From contig NZ_JAJSON010000025.1 in the NCBI RefSeq assembly GCF_022410465.1, forward strand, positions 62,001 to 126,000: 64,000 bases of DNA, given 5' to 3'. The stretch is from Christiangramia crocea (lineage in GTDB: Bacteria; Bacteroidota; Bacteroidia; Flavobacteriales; Flavobacteriaceae). A program made the position numbers and the translations under genes. The notes under the pieces are model-generated. The model was not told the DNA's origin. It saw nothing but the letters and a program-made list of their open reading frames with translations, and made no database searches. This document shows positions 35,210-44,776 of this stretch, one piece after another (the stretch's first letter is position 1; every line of letters begins with the position of its first letter).

Positions 35210-35785
35210 TTAAATTTTTGATCTTATTCTACTGAGAGTCTCCTGGGTTATCCCCAAAAATGAAGCAATATACTGTAGCGGCGCTTTGTGAATGATCTCG
35301 GGTTGTTGTTCCATTAAACTTACATAACGCTCTTTTGCTGACTCAAACTGAATAGATTCCATACGTTTTTGGGACAGAATCAGGGAATAGGAAAAGGCCT
35401 TTATCATCAAATTTGCGACCTCCAGATTCGTCTTTATCAGAACCTCCTGTTTTTCCTTTGACAAAAGAATAACCTCGCTATCTTCAAGAGCTTCAATAAT
35501 CAGTTTACTTGGGGTTTCTTCAAAATAACTGCGAACGGAAAATAAAAACTGCTTATCACCCGCAAACCATTCTGTGATATCACGCTTATCCTTATAATAA
35601 AATATGCGCATAAGCCCTTTATCCACATAATAAATATGTTTGCAAACTTCTCCATGTTCCAGGAGCAATTCACCTTTAGAAATAGTACGGGTGGAAATAC
35701 AATTTAAAAGCAGTTCCCTGGTTTGAGGACTCAGCGGACTTAATCCACTTAAGGTATCAAGATACTCTCTAACAATTGGCTTCAT
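35210..35785 (-). CDS. Crp/Fnr-family transcriptional regulator
   Basis: This 191-residue protein has an N-terminal cyclic-nucleotide-binding-type beta-roll (about 25-120, with SKGELLLEHGEVCKHIYYVD) and a short C-terminal helix-turn-helix (PLQYIASFLGITQETLSRIR). The family is common in Bacteroidota and usually lacks the cAMP-contact residues, so the effector is unknown. It may regulate the downstream GH3 gene, but this is only positional inference. Confidence 0.82.
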   Translation of the reverse strand: MKPIVREYLDTLSGLSPLSPQTRELLLNCISTRTISKGELLLEHGEVCKHIYYVDKGLMRIFYYKDKRDITEWFAGDKQFLFSVRSYFEETPSKLIIEALEDSEVILLSKEKQEVLIKTNLEVANLMIKAFSYSLILSQKRMESIQFESAKERYVSLMEQQPEIIHKAPLQYIASFLGITQETLSRIRSKI

Positions 35786-35823
35786 AATTCACCCAATGTA
35801 TTTAATTTTTCATGAACTTTTAA

Positions 35824-36054
35824 CAAGTAGGTACACTTAAATGCAGGGGCGAATTCCAGATAGATAATACCGAATGGAATTACAATGCCGATGTGGTATA
35901 TGTAGACGGATCTGTACATCCGCTACTGTAGGTCATTGCGGTATCTGAATATGAGTTCAAGTCTTAGGTGACCCTGAACAAGAAGTATCCAAGCTATTGT
36001 AAATAGGGAATTTCTGAAACCTATCACCATAATATACTGAAGGAAGAATAGAAC
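35824..36054 (+). pseudogene. Possible decayed ORF
   Basis: The plus-strand frame from 35824 reads coding-like peptide: VGTLKCRGEFQIDNTEWNYN, then ADVVYVDGSVHPLL, a stop (35929-35931), VIAVSEYEFKS, a stop, VTLNKKYPSYCK, a stop, and GISETYHHNILKEE. The composition looks like degraded coding DNA with three in-frame stops, but I cannot name the ancestor. The rest of the 322-bp gap between the Crp-type gene and the M20 gene holds nothing recognisable. Confidence 0.3.
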
Positions 36055-36107
36055 TGCCGAAGGGAATTAAATTGTTTGTAAATTTCGCTTATTAATAAAC
36101 CATCTCC

Positions 36108-37256
36108 ATGCTCGAAAAAATCATAGAATTTAGAAAGCAATTGCATAAGTATCCTGAATTATCGGGTAATGAAGCCAATACGGCGAAGTTGATAAAGGAA
36201 TTCGCCCAAGCTAATAACAATACAGAGATCATTACTGATCTTGGAGGTCATGGGCTGGCAGTTGTATATGAATTTCCGGAGGATAGACCCTCGGTGATGA
36301 TTCGATGCGAACTTGACGCGCTTCCAATTGAAGAGGTAAATGACTTCTCCCACAGATCAACTTCAAAGGGTATTTCCCATAAATGCGGGCATGATGGTCA
36401 TATGGCAATCGTTGCGGGATTACTACTTAGAATTAAGGATGGATTTTTTAAAAGAGGAAAAATCATTCTATTGTTCCAGCCAGCCGAAGAAACTGGTGAA
36501 GGCGCCTTTAAAATCCTCAATGATCCCAAATTCGAAAAATTAAATCCCGATTATGTTTTTGCATTGCATAATATACCCGGATTTCCCGTCAATTCGATAA
36601 TAAGTGTCCAAAACAGCTTCTCCTCTACTGTACAGAGTCTGGCCATATATCTCACTGGGAAACACTCTCACGCTTCCGAACCAGAGAACGGCATCAATCC
36701 TGCGGTTTCTATTGCAGAGATTGTAAAGCGATTCAATGACCTTAATCAACCTGATATCAATAAACCTTCGTTCACCCTATTAACCCCTGTATATATAAAT
36801 CTTGGTTCTAAGGATTATGGAATTTCAGCCGGGAAAGGCGAAATACATTTCACCATTAGGACCTCTACAGATGAAGTGATGGATAGTTTAAAAGAAAAGC
36901 TTATTGAAATGGCCGGGGAAATAGTTGAAAAGCATGGACTACAATTAAATATTGACTGGTGTGATTATTTCCCTGCCTCAAGAAATGACGAAGAATGTAA
37001 TAATTTAATATTGAGAGCTTCAAAGGAGCATAATTATGAGCTTATTCAACAGCAACATCCTTTTAGATTTGGTGAGGATTTTGGATGGTTTTCAAAAAGA
37101 ACAAAAGCCGCGATGTTCGGCCTTGGAGCCGGCACGAATTCACCTTCACTGCATCATTCCGATTATGATTTTCCGGATGAAATTATCGAAACCGGGATCA
37201 ACATGTTCTCCAGCATCATAGAGATGATCCTTAATAAAGAAGAAATAATCCGTTAG
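36108..37256 (+). CDS. M20-family amidohydrolase (N-acyl-amino-acid hydrolase-like)
   Basis: This 382-residue dizinc hydrolase of the M20D type (hippurate/IAA-amino-acid hydrolase) has RRQLHKYPELSG-like start RKQLHKYPELSG, KCGHDGHMA, QPAEETGEGA and FALHN. A dimerisation domain (about 180-290) includes TGKHSHASEPENGINP. It would release an amino acid from an N-acyl conjugate in the cytoplasm. No signal peptide. It is monocistronic and convergent with the S41 peptidase gene. Confidence 0.87.
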   Translation: MLEKIIEFRKQLHKYPELSGNEANTAKLIKEFAQANNNTEIITDLGGHGLAVVYEFPEDRPSVMIRCELDALPIEEVNDFSHRSTSKGISHKCGHDGHMAIVAGLLLRIKDGFFKRGKIILLFQPAEETGEGAFKILNDPKFEKLNPDYVFALHNIPGFPVNSIISVQNSFSSTVQSLAIYLTGKHSHASEPENGINPAVSIAEIVKRFNDLNQPDINKPSFTLLTPVYINLGSKDYGISAGKGEIHFTIRTSTDEVMDSLKEKLIEMAGEIVEKHGLQLNIDWCDYFPASRNDEECNNLILRASKEHNYELIQQQHPFRFGEDFGWFSKRTKAAMFGLGAGTNSPSLHHSDYDFPDEIIETGINMFSSIIEMILNKEEIIR

Positions 37257-37300
37257 GGGTTAAATTGAGCTCAGGTTAAAAAGATAAAATGATATTAAGC

Positions 37301-38953
37301 CTAGTTTTCAGTTTTTATATTCTTCAGCATATTTTTTGCATGATCCCCGGTATTTCCTTCAGGGTCCAATTGAACAGCTTTCTTATAAAACTCCACGGCT
37401 TTTTCTTTATTTCCCGCTTTTAGATAGGCCTCTGCCAGACTATTCCAGGCATTGGCTGATTCGGGAAATAGTTCCGTATTCATTTGGAAGACAAAGATGG
37501 CTTCCTCTACTCTTTCACTCGCCAGTAACCGGTAGGCGGTATTATTGAACTGTTCTTCAAACTTAAAGAAAGCGTAATTCGGATCATTTACCATTCTTGC
37601 GGCCTCTGTCATCACTTTTTCAATCTTTCCTTCAAAAAAGAGCACAGTAAGATATCCCATAGGGTCACGTACGAAAGTAGTATCTGAAAAATTCAGGGCA
37701 GTTTCCAATACGGGATCTCTGTTGGTACTGTAATCTCCAAAACTCATTTCCACCGGAATATGTGGTTCCAGCCATTTATCATTCTCCCATTGTGGTTTAT
37801 CCTGCCACCAAGCGAATGAAAGGTAAACAGGAATACCCGAGTTTGGCAGATCCAGCCTTTTGGTATCTCCATAGAAATTAATATTCTCGGCCGTTGGCTC
37901 CCCTATAAAGATAGCATTGGTGTAATTATCAAGTTCGTTTACCAGGTTCTGGCAGGCAGAAAAAGTTCGTCTTCCCAGGATCACAAAAAAATGTCCGGGC
38001 CGGTTGATCTTATCGCTTTTTATGATTCCGGTTACGATAGGTTTGTTCTTATAATTATTACCACCTCCATTTAATCTCACATCAAGGACCAACTTCTCTA
38101 CCTCATTTTCTTCGATAAAATTGAATACTCTATCGTAGAATTCCGGGATAGATTCAGAAGGATCGTCCTGTATCTGACTGTGTCTTATATATACAGTTTT
38201 CTGTTCTGGCAGATATTCGTAATAGTAGATCTTATCCTCCAGATGTTTCAGAAATAATGGATTCTCCCCTTTTTCCCTCGTATTAAGCCAGTTTTCGCTC
38301 TCTGCACTAAAACCATAACGTCGTTCTATCTTTTCACCTTTGGGAAGGGACGAGATCTTTTGTTTAAACTGCTTTCCGTCCTTTTCAAAAGTAAAACTAA
38401 CCGTAGATGAAAAGTCAGCCATAACACCCTGGGCATGCAGAATTTCAGGTACCGTTATGAAATTGAGACCGTAGGCTTTAAAGTATTGTTCGTTTTCAGC
38501 CGGAACTACGGGATATATGGCTATGAGTACTTTATCGATAGGCATCCCTTCCACTGCTGTGAGTCTGGCACCAAGTATATTTTCGTATTCGTTACTGACT
38601 TCCCGTACAAATACCCCATCGCTAAACTGATAAAAATTTACCGGCAAACGATGAAACCCGGCTAAATCACCCCGCCATCCCAATTCGGTATGACCATATC
38701 CAAAAGAAGCAACAAGCCTGGCTAAGCCAGTGATTATCTCATGTTCCTGCATTTCAGGGATCTTACTATATAGTTGATCAACTTTAGTGTCAAATTCTTC
38801 TATAGTGGTTTTCTTAAAAAGAAATGAATAATCCCTGTGAACATTTTCCTGAAGGAATTTAAGGTCTTCTCTCCACTCCTCTGCCGTAGCCAACTCCTGA
38901 GAGCGAACCGGAAGGAAAAAAAACAAAATAAGGATTAATAATATATTTTTCAT
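37301..38953 (-). CDS. S41-family peptidase with C-terminal TPR repeats
   Basis: This 550-residue exported protein has a signal peptide (cut near VRSQ, 18), an S41 core with KLVLDVRLNGGGN (287-299) and nucleophile Ser332 (GRRTFSACQN). At the C-terminus are one to two TPR repeats (about 470-545, ANAWNSLAEAYLKAGNKEKA). There is no obvious PDZ domain. It resembles the periplasmic tricorn-like S41 proteins of Bacteroidota. The substrate is unknown. Confidence 0.82.
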   Translation of the reverse strand: MKNILLILILFFFLPVRSQELATAEEWREDLKFLQENVHRDYSFLFKKTTIEEFDTKVDQLYSKIPEMQEHEIITGLARLVASFGYGHTELGWRGDLAGFHRLPVNFYQFSDGVFVREVSNEYENILGARLTAVEGMPIDKVLIAIYPVVPAENEQYFKAYGLNFITVPEILHAQGVMADFSSTVSFTFEKDGKQFKQKISSLPKGEKIERRYGFSAESENWLNTREKGENPLFLKHLEDKIYYYEYLPEQKTVYIRHSQIQDDPSESIPEFYDRVFNFIEENEVEKLVLDVRLNGGGNNYKNKPIVTGIIKSDKINRPGHFFVILGRRTFSACQNLVNELDNYTNAIFIGEPTAENINFYGDTKRLDLPNSGIPVYLSFAWWQDKPQWENDKWLEPHIPVEMSFGDYSTNRDPVLETALNFSDTTFVRDPMGYLTVLFFEGKIEKVMTEAARMVNDPNYAFFKFEEQFNNTAYRLLASERVEEAIFVFQMNTELFPESANAWNSLAEAYLKAGNKEKAVEFYKKAVQLDPEGNTGDHAKNMLKNIKTEN

Positions 38954-39182
38954 AAGGAATGATTTTTAACAGTGCATCTTTAAACTTCAGTGTAATTTAT
39001 AGAATTATTTTAAGGAAATATCTCCTTTTCAGCCATTTGATAGAACGGCCCCATTGTTAAATAATTTTTGGTAAAAACCATCTTAAATTCACCAGTTTCA
39101 AAATTTGAACTTTATAAATAATTTATCAGAATAAAGCATTAAATTTAAGTCACTTACACTTCAATTTTAAAGTCAAACTTTT

Positions 39183-41483
39183 ATGAAAACATTCAAATTA
39201 CCACTTTTCATCTTTGCCCTTCTTTTAAGCCTGTGCGGGATAACAGCCCAGGAAATAGAGGGTAACTGGAAAGGAAATCTTTCCGTTCAGGGAAATGAGA
39301 TCCCTGTTGTCTTCGATATTACCAAAGAAGATCAGTCTTATAAAGCGACTATGGATAGCCCGGCCCAAAATGCTTTCGGGCTGGAGCTGGACGATGTAAA
39401 GCTCTTAAAAGATTCTTTAAGCCTTACTCTTAATGCCTATGGAATTAGCTATAAAGGCAAGGTTGAGGGAGAAAGCATAATTGGAACTTTTTCCCAGGGT
39501 GGCCAAAATTTTGACCTCACCCTTAATAAATCTGAGAAAACCCTTCCTGGTGACCCTTCCCTGCCCTCTTCCAAAGAAGAGCTTGCAAAACTTGCTCAAT
39601 TTGACAAAGGGAATTATAAATATGATGTTGAGGACTATTTTGCCAGGCCTAAGGCCAGAACATTCAGGTTTTCACCAAACGGGAAATTTCTTTCCTATCG
39701 TGAAAAAGATGAAAACAATAAGAATCACATCTATGTAAAGAATCTTGAGACCGGGGAAATCAATAGAGCGATAGAGGAAAAAGAAGAATTGATCCGCGGA
39801 TATGCCTGGGCAAATAATGAAAGGCTGTTATATGTAATGGATAAGGGAGGAAATGAAAATTACCATCTTTTTGCAGCAGATATTGACGGTTCCGAAACCA
39901 GGGAATTAACCCCATATGACGAAGTTCGGGTTGAACTTCTTAATGAACTAAAGGAAGATAAAGATCATGTGATCATATCTATGAATAAGAATAATCCTCA
40001 GATCTTTGAGCCCTATAAGATAAATATAAAGACCGGGGAGTTAGAGCAGTTATACACCAATGATAATCCTCAGAATCCCATTGTAGGTTATATGTTCGAT
40101 AAGGATGGAGAGCTTCGTGGTTTCGGCAGATTGCACGACGGGGTTAAAATAAGCATGTATTATAAAAAAGATGGAGAGTTTAAGGAGATTCAGGAGTTTG
40201 CCTGGAACGACACTTTCAATCCTCAGTTAAATTATTCTAACACCAATCCGCATGAAGCTTATCTCATTTCAAACCTGGATTCAGATAAAACCGAAATATA
40301 TCGTTATGACCTGAAAGAAGGAAAAATCCTTGAGAAAATGTTCTCAAATAAGGAGTACGATATTTCCAGTATCTCTTTATCACGAAATCGCGATTATGAA
40401 CTTGATTATTATTCTTATGAAGGCGAAAAACAGAGAATAGTTCCCGTGAGTGATTATTATAAGAAGCTTCACGAAAAGATCACCACCAAGTTCCCTGAGA
40501 TGAATTACTCTATCGCTGATCATACCGATGATGAAAGCAAATATCTCATCTTTTTACAAAGTGATAAATTATATGGAGAATACTGGTCTTATGATGCAAA
40601 AACAGAAGAATTTGAGCTTCTTTATAACCTGATGCCGCAGCTTGACCCAAATGATATGGCTGAAATGAGACCCATTACCTTTAAAAGCAGGGACGGGCTA
40701 ACCATTCATGGTTATATCACCCTGCCTAAAGAAGCCATACAGGGCAAAAAGGTTCCTGTTATAGTAAACCCTCATGGAGGTCCGCAGGGAGTTCGTGATT
40801 CCTGGGGATTCAATCCGGAAGCCCAGCTTTTTGCCAGTCGTGGCTATGCCACCCTCCAGGTGAATTTTAGGATTTCAGGTGGATATGGCAAAGAATTTTT
40901 AAAATCAGGCTTTAAACAGGTTGGTCGCAAAACCATGGATGATGTGGAAGACGGACTTCAATATGTAATTGACCAGGGTTGGGTGGATGGCAAGAAAGCT
41001 GCTATCTACGGTGGAAGCCATGGTGGGTATGCCGTACTTCGCGGTTTGACCAAGACCCCCGATCTTTATGCTTGCGGTGTGGATTATGTGGGAGTGTCTA
41101 ATATCTTCACTTTTATGGAAACCATTCCGGCATACTGGAAACCCTATGAAGGTATTCTCAAAGAAGTATGGTATGATCCCGATGTTCCTGAGGAAAATGC
41201 AATCATGAAAGAAGTTTCTCCTGTATTCAATATCGAAAAGATCGAGAAACCATTAATGGTAGTCCAGGGTGCAAACGATCCGAGAGTGAATATTAATGAA
41301 TCTGACCAGATCGTTGCCGCGCTTCGTGAAAAAGGAATAGATGTTCCTTATATGGTCAAGTATGATGAAGGCCATGGTTTTGCCAAGGAAGAAAACAGTC
41401 TGGAACTTTATGAAACCATGATGGGATTCTTTGCCAAGCATTTAAAGGACAATAAGCTTACACAGGAGGAATTTAAAGATTGA
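39183..41483 (+). CDS. S9-family prolyl oligopeptidase-type peptidase
   Basis: This 766-residue exported serine peptidase has a signal peptide (cut near ITAQ, 23), an extra beta-rich N-terminal domain (about 25-115, starting IEGNWKGNLSVQGNEIP), a beta-propeller (about 150-500) and an alpha/beta-hydrolase domain. Ser612 (GGSHGGY), Asp699 (GANDPR) and His731 (EGHGF) form the triad. It would cleave short peptides in the periplasm. The extra N-terminal domain is unusual for POP but recurs in Bacteroidota hydrolases. A terminator follows. Confidence 0.88.
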   Translation: MKTFKLPLFIFALLLSLCGITAQEIEGNWKGNLSVQGNEIPVVFDITKEDQSYKATMDSPAQNAFGLELDDVKLLKDSLSLTLNAYGISYKGKVEGESIIGTFSQGGQNFDLTLNKSEKTLPGDPSLPSSKEELAKLAQFDKGNYKYDVEDYFARPKARTFRFSPNGKFLSYREKDENNKNHIYVKNLETGEINRAIEEKEELIRGYAWANNERLLYVMDKGGNENYHLFAADIDGSETRELTPYDEVRVELLNELKEDKDHVIISMNKNNPQIFEPYKINIKTGELEQLYTNDNPQNPIVGYMFDKDGELRGFGRLHDGVKISMYYKKDGEFKEIQEFAWNDTFNPQLNYSNTNPHEAYLISNLDSDKTEIYRYDLKEGKILEKMFSNKEYDISSISLSRNRDYELDYYSYEGEKQRIVPVSDYYKKLHEKITTKFPEMNYSIADHTDDESKYLIFLQSDKLYGEYWSYDAKTEEFELLYNLMPQLDPNDMAEMRPITFKSRDGLTIHGYITLPKEAIQGKKVPVIVNPHGGPQGVRDSWGFNPEAQLFASRGYATLQVNFRISGGYGKEFLKSGFKQVGRKTMDDVEDGLQYVIDQGWVDGKKAAIYGGSHGGYAVLRGLTKTPDLYACGVDYVGVSNIFTFMETIPAYWKPYEGILKEVWYDPDVPEENAIMKEVSPVFNIEKIEKPLMVVQGANDPRVNINESDQIVAALREKGIDVPYMVKYDEGHGFAKEENSLELYETMMGFFAKHLKDNKLTQEEFKD

Positions 41484-41509
41484 TGATGCATTCATAGATC
41501 CATAACAAT

Positions 41510-41534
41510 AAAGCCCTCTTTATGAGGGCTTTTC
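41510..41534. terminator. Terminator after the S9 peptidase gene
   Basis: AAAGCCCTC (41510-41518) pairs with GAGGGCTTT (41524-41532) with a 5-nt loop and trailing T residues. It also serves the convergent methyltransferase gene. Confidence 0.75.
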
Positions 41535-41562
41535 TACTATAAACAAGAACTGTTTAAAAAGA

Positions 41563-42348
41563 TCATTTTTTGATCGCCAGAATGGATATACTTTTAATCT
41601 CAAAATCTCTGGTAGCGCCCTGTGCACTTTTGGAAATGAACTCATAAGGGTTCTCCTTTACCTTTTGTATTTCCATTCCTGAATTTTCTATCAGTTCTTT
41701 ATACTCATCCACCTGCATGGCGCCACCAATACAGGCAGCCCATAGAGTTGCATTACAGCTGATATTATCTGGTAAATTAACGCCGGAAACAATATCGGCA
41801 ATGGCCAGCCTGCCCCCTTTCTTTAAGATTCTGGAAGCTTCTGCAAACACCTGTTCCTTTTGACTGGAAAGGTTAATTACGCCATTACTGATAACAGCAT
41901 CAGCAGAGTTGGAATCAACGGGGAGTTCCTCTATATAAGCCTTTCTGAATTCAATCTGACTATAGCCGGATTTATCCCTAAGCCTTTCCGATTTCTGAAG
42001 TTGCTCCTCGGTCATGTCTATTCCAATCACATGGCCGGTATTTCCTACCTTCTGGGCAGCATAGAATACATCCATTCCCGAACCGCTGCCAAGATCCACG
42101 ACAGTTTCACCATTTTTAAGGCCGGGTAGATCAAAATAATATCCCACGCCCGCAAAGGAATCAATCGCCTGTGATGGAATATTATTAAGAATTGTTGGAG
42201 GGTATCCCAGTCTTTCGGCCAGGTTTCTTCCCATTTCAAAGTGATATTTAACTTCAGGATTCAATGCAACCTTCCTGTACATATCCTTTACCTTCATTTC
42301 CAGCTCCTGCCCGTCTACTGTCTTTTGAATTTTAATAGTTTTTCCCAT
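41563..42348 (-). CDS. ArsM-like SAM-dependent methyltransferase
   Basis: This 261-residue methyltransferase has motif I VVDLGSGSGMD, DMTEEQL after strand 2 and the segment NATLWAACIGGAMQVDEY. That segment parallels the second substrate-binding Cys region of arsenite methyltransferase (CIGGA). The third ArsM cysteine near the C-terminus is not evident and no other arsenic gene is nearby, so arsenic as substrate is uncertain. It is cytoplasmic and 80 bp downstream of the EF-G paralog on the same strand. Confidence 0.72.
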   Translation of the reverse strand: MGKTIKIQKTVDGQELEMKVKDMYRKVALNPEVKYHFEMGRNLAERLGYPPTILNNIPSQAIDSFAGVGYYFDLPGLKNGETVVDLGSGSGMDVFYAAQKVGNTGHVIGIDMTEEQLQKSERLRDKSGYSQIEFRKAYIEELPVDSNSADAVISNGVINLSSQKEQVFAEASRILKKGGRLAIADIVSGVNLPDNISCNATLWAACIGGAMQVDEYKELIENSGMEIQKVKENPYEFISKSAQGATRDFEIKSISILAIKK

Positions 42349-42428
42349 GATATTGCAATTATATTCTCATCTCCAATTCTTTAATAAGAAGGAAAGTCCC
42401 GAAAGCAATATCTGGGGTGCAGAATAAT

Positions 42429-44531
42429 CTAATGATTAACTAGTTCCTTTTGAACATTATTAGGGACCGGCTGATAGGAAGAAAAGACCGATTTAAATGT
42501 GGCTCTTCCCTGTGTTAAGGACCTAAGGTCTGTTGAATAACCGTAAAGTTCTGCTTCCGGAGCGATACATTTCAGGATCTGGTAGTTATCATTGCTGTCT
42601 ATACCCTGGATTATTGATCTTCTCGATTGCAGATCGGTCATCACATTTCCAACCATTTCTTCGGGCACTTTCACCGTAAGCTCCATGGTAGGTTCCAGTA
42701 GTTTGGGATTGGCATTTAAAAAGGCTTCCTTAAATGCGTGAGCTCCGGCGATCTTGAAGGAAATATCATTAGAGTCTACTGAATGCATCTTACCATCATA
42801 CACCATCACCCTAACATCCCTTATATACGAGCCGGTAAGTGGTCCTTCTTCCATTACTTCCAGGATACCTTTCATCACGGATGGTAAATAGCGCTGATCT
42901 ATAGCACCTCCCACAATACAATTATAGAATACCAGTTTTCCTCCCCACGGAAGGTCTACCTCTTCCTTTCCCCGGATGTTGAAACCTTGAGGTTCATCTA
43001 TTCCTTCAAACCATGGTTCAATCTTCATATGTACCTGGGCGAACTGCCCTGCTCCACCCGACTGTTTTTTATGCCTGTAATTTGCGTTTGAGGAGCGCTG
43101 AATGGTTTCTCTGAAAGCTATCTTAGGCTTGTCAAAACTAACCTCGATTCCATGGATATTATTCAGGGTCCATTCCACGATAGCCATATGTAATTCACCC
43201 TGGCAGGAAACGATAAGCTGTTTTCCTTCCTTGGAATAGGAAACCACTACGGTTGGGTCCTGGCTATGGATCTTTTTCAAAGCCTCACTTAGCTTCTCTT
43301 CATCCTTGTTATTTACAGCAGAAATGGCTTTACGGTATCTGGGTTGAGGATACTGTATAGGTTTTATGGTCATTTCATGTCCAGGTTCTGCCAGGGTATC
43401 GTTAGTCTCAGTGAATTTTAATTTTAAAGTCGCTCCAATATCTCCAACTGTTAGTTTATTAACCGGTTTCCGGTCTTTCCCATCCATGATAAAAAGCTGG
43501 TTGAAGGTTTCAGTCTCCCCGTTTCTTGAATTCACAAGCTTATCGTTTACCTTAAGCTCTCCGCTTTTTACCTTGAAGAAGGTGACCTGGCCAAGATTTG
43601 GCTGATGCACGGTCTTAAAGATAAACAGAACGGTTGGCTTATTTTTTTCAGGAATAATATCTTTGCCATCGGTACTTTGCTCCGGCTCAAGGTCGGCCGC
43701 CGCTGGAGCTACATTGTCAATGAATCCCATCAACCTGCCACTTCCCATATCATTTAGTGCAGACATGCAAAACACCGGAAATAACTCATGGTTCAGCATC
43801 CCTGCTTTGATCCCCTTTCTCATTTCATCTTCATTAAGGCTACCTTTTTCAAAGAATAACTCCATAAGTTTCTCATCATTCTCTGCTGCTTTTTCCACCA
43901 GTTCATTGTGCAAATAGTTGGCAGTATCCTTTTGGTCTTCCGGGATCTCAAGCTTTTCAGGCTTTCCGCCCTCGGGTAGGAATTTGTACATCTTCATTTT
44001 AAGGACATCCACGATGCACTGGGAGCCGTCTACGATTAAAGGGTATTGAATCTTCACTGCATTATTTCCTACCAGGTTCGTAATACTCTTAAAACTTTCT
44101 TCAAATTTGGCACTGGGATGATCTATCTGATTGATCACAAATAAGGTGGGTTTGCGGTACCTGTCTATATAGTTCCAGATTATTTCGGTACCAACTTCAA
44201 CGCCGTGCTGGCCATTAAGTACAGTAACTATACTATCGGCCACTCTTATAGATGAAATGATCTCCCCAATAAAGTCGTCCAGACCGGGAGTATCTATAAT
44301 ATTAATCTTGTAATTTCTCCATTCGGTATGAAGTGGTGTTGCAAACACTGAATTTCCTTTTTCCTGCTCCACCTCATGATAATCTGATACTGTATTTCTG
44401 GATTCAATGCTGCCCCGCCTGTTAATAAGTCCTGCTTCATATAACATAGTTTCAGCCAGGGTAGTCTTTCCGCTATTATGAGCTCCCACGAAGACTACAT
44501 TTTTGATGTGTTTATCATCATAAATTTTCAT
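42429..44531 (-). CDS. Elongation factor G paralog (EF-G2-like) lacking the catalytic histidine
   Basis: This 700-residue protein is collinear with EF-G: G domain with P-loop GAHNSGKTT (16-24), DTPG (80-83) and NQID (134-137), then domains II to V. Two features deviate: the His after DTPG that activates GTP hydrolysis in EF-G/EF-Tu is Leu (DTPGLDDF), and the NKxD base-recognition motif is NQID. A normal EF-G must be encoded elsewhere. An EF-G2 of Bacteroides has been described that supports translation without GTP hydrolysis, and equivalence is inference. Confidence 0.85.
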   Translation of the reverse strand: MKIYDDKHIKNVVFVGAHNSGKTTLAETMLYEAGLINRRGSIESRNTVSDYHEVEQEKGNSVFATPLHTEWRNYKINIIDTPGLDDFIGEIISSIRVADSIVTVLNGQHGVEVGTEIIWNYIDRYRKPTLFVINQIDHPSAKFEESFKSITNLVGNNAVKIQYPLIVDGSQCIVDVLKMKMYKFLPEGGKPEKLEIPEDQKDTANYLHNELVEKAAENDEKLMELFFEKGSLNEDEMRKGIKAGMLNHELFPVFCMSALNDMGSGRLMGFIDNVAPAAADLEPEQSTDGKDIIPEKNKPTVLFIFKTVHQPNLGQVTFFKVKSGELKVNDKLVNSRNGETETFNQLFIMDGKDRKPVNKLTVGDIGATLKLKFTETNDTLAEPGHEMTIKPIQYPQPRYRKAISAVNNKDEEKLSEALKKIHSQDPTVVVSYSKEGKQLIVSCQGELHMAIVEWTLNNIHGIEVSFDKPKIAFRETIQRSSNANYRHKKQSGGAGQFAQVHMKIEPWFEGIDEPQGFNIRGKEEVDLPWGGKLVFYNCIVGGAIDQRYLPSVMKGILEVMEEGPLTGSYIRDVRVMVYDGKMHSVDSNDISFKIAGAHAFKEAFLNANPKLLEPTMELTVKVPEEMVGNVMTDLQSRRSIIQGIDSNDNYQILKCIAPEAELYGYSTDLRSLTQGRATFKSVFSSYQPVPNNVQKELVNH

Positions 44532-44776
44532 TGCTTAAGAGTTTTGAAGATGAGTAAATAGGTAGATTTTGCAATTCCCCGAAGAGCGAAGTATATGATC
44601 TGGGATATTCCATAAGCACAGAATTTGCACTATTAAAGATAAGGAATACTTTAAAATTTCCTGTCAAAAAAGTTAAATACCTTAAAGTTGAAAAACCAGG
44701 TATTTATTTTTCATCAGGTATGGAATCGGTTCCAGGCAATTTTCAACAAGTCCTGATATCCTTTAATCCCAAAAAA

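Noticed and set aside
41563-42348. Arsenic resistance locus
   Set aside because: Only an ArsM-like methyltransferase is present; no ArsR, ArsB/Acr3 or ArsC gene is nearby and one ArsM cysteine is not evident.
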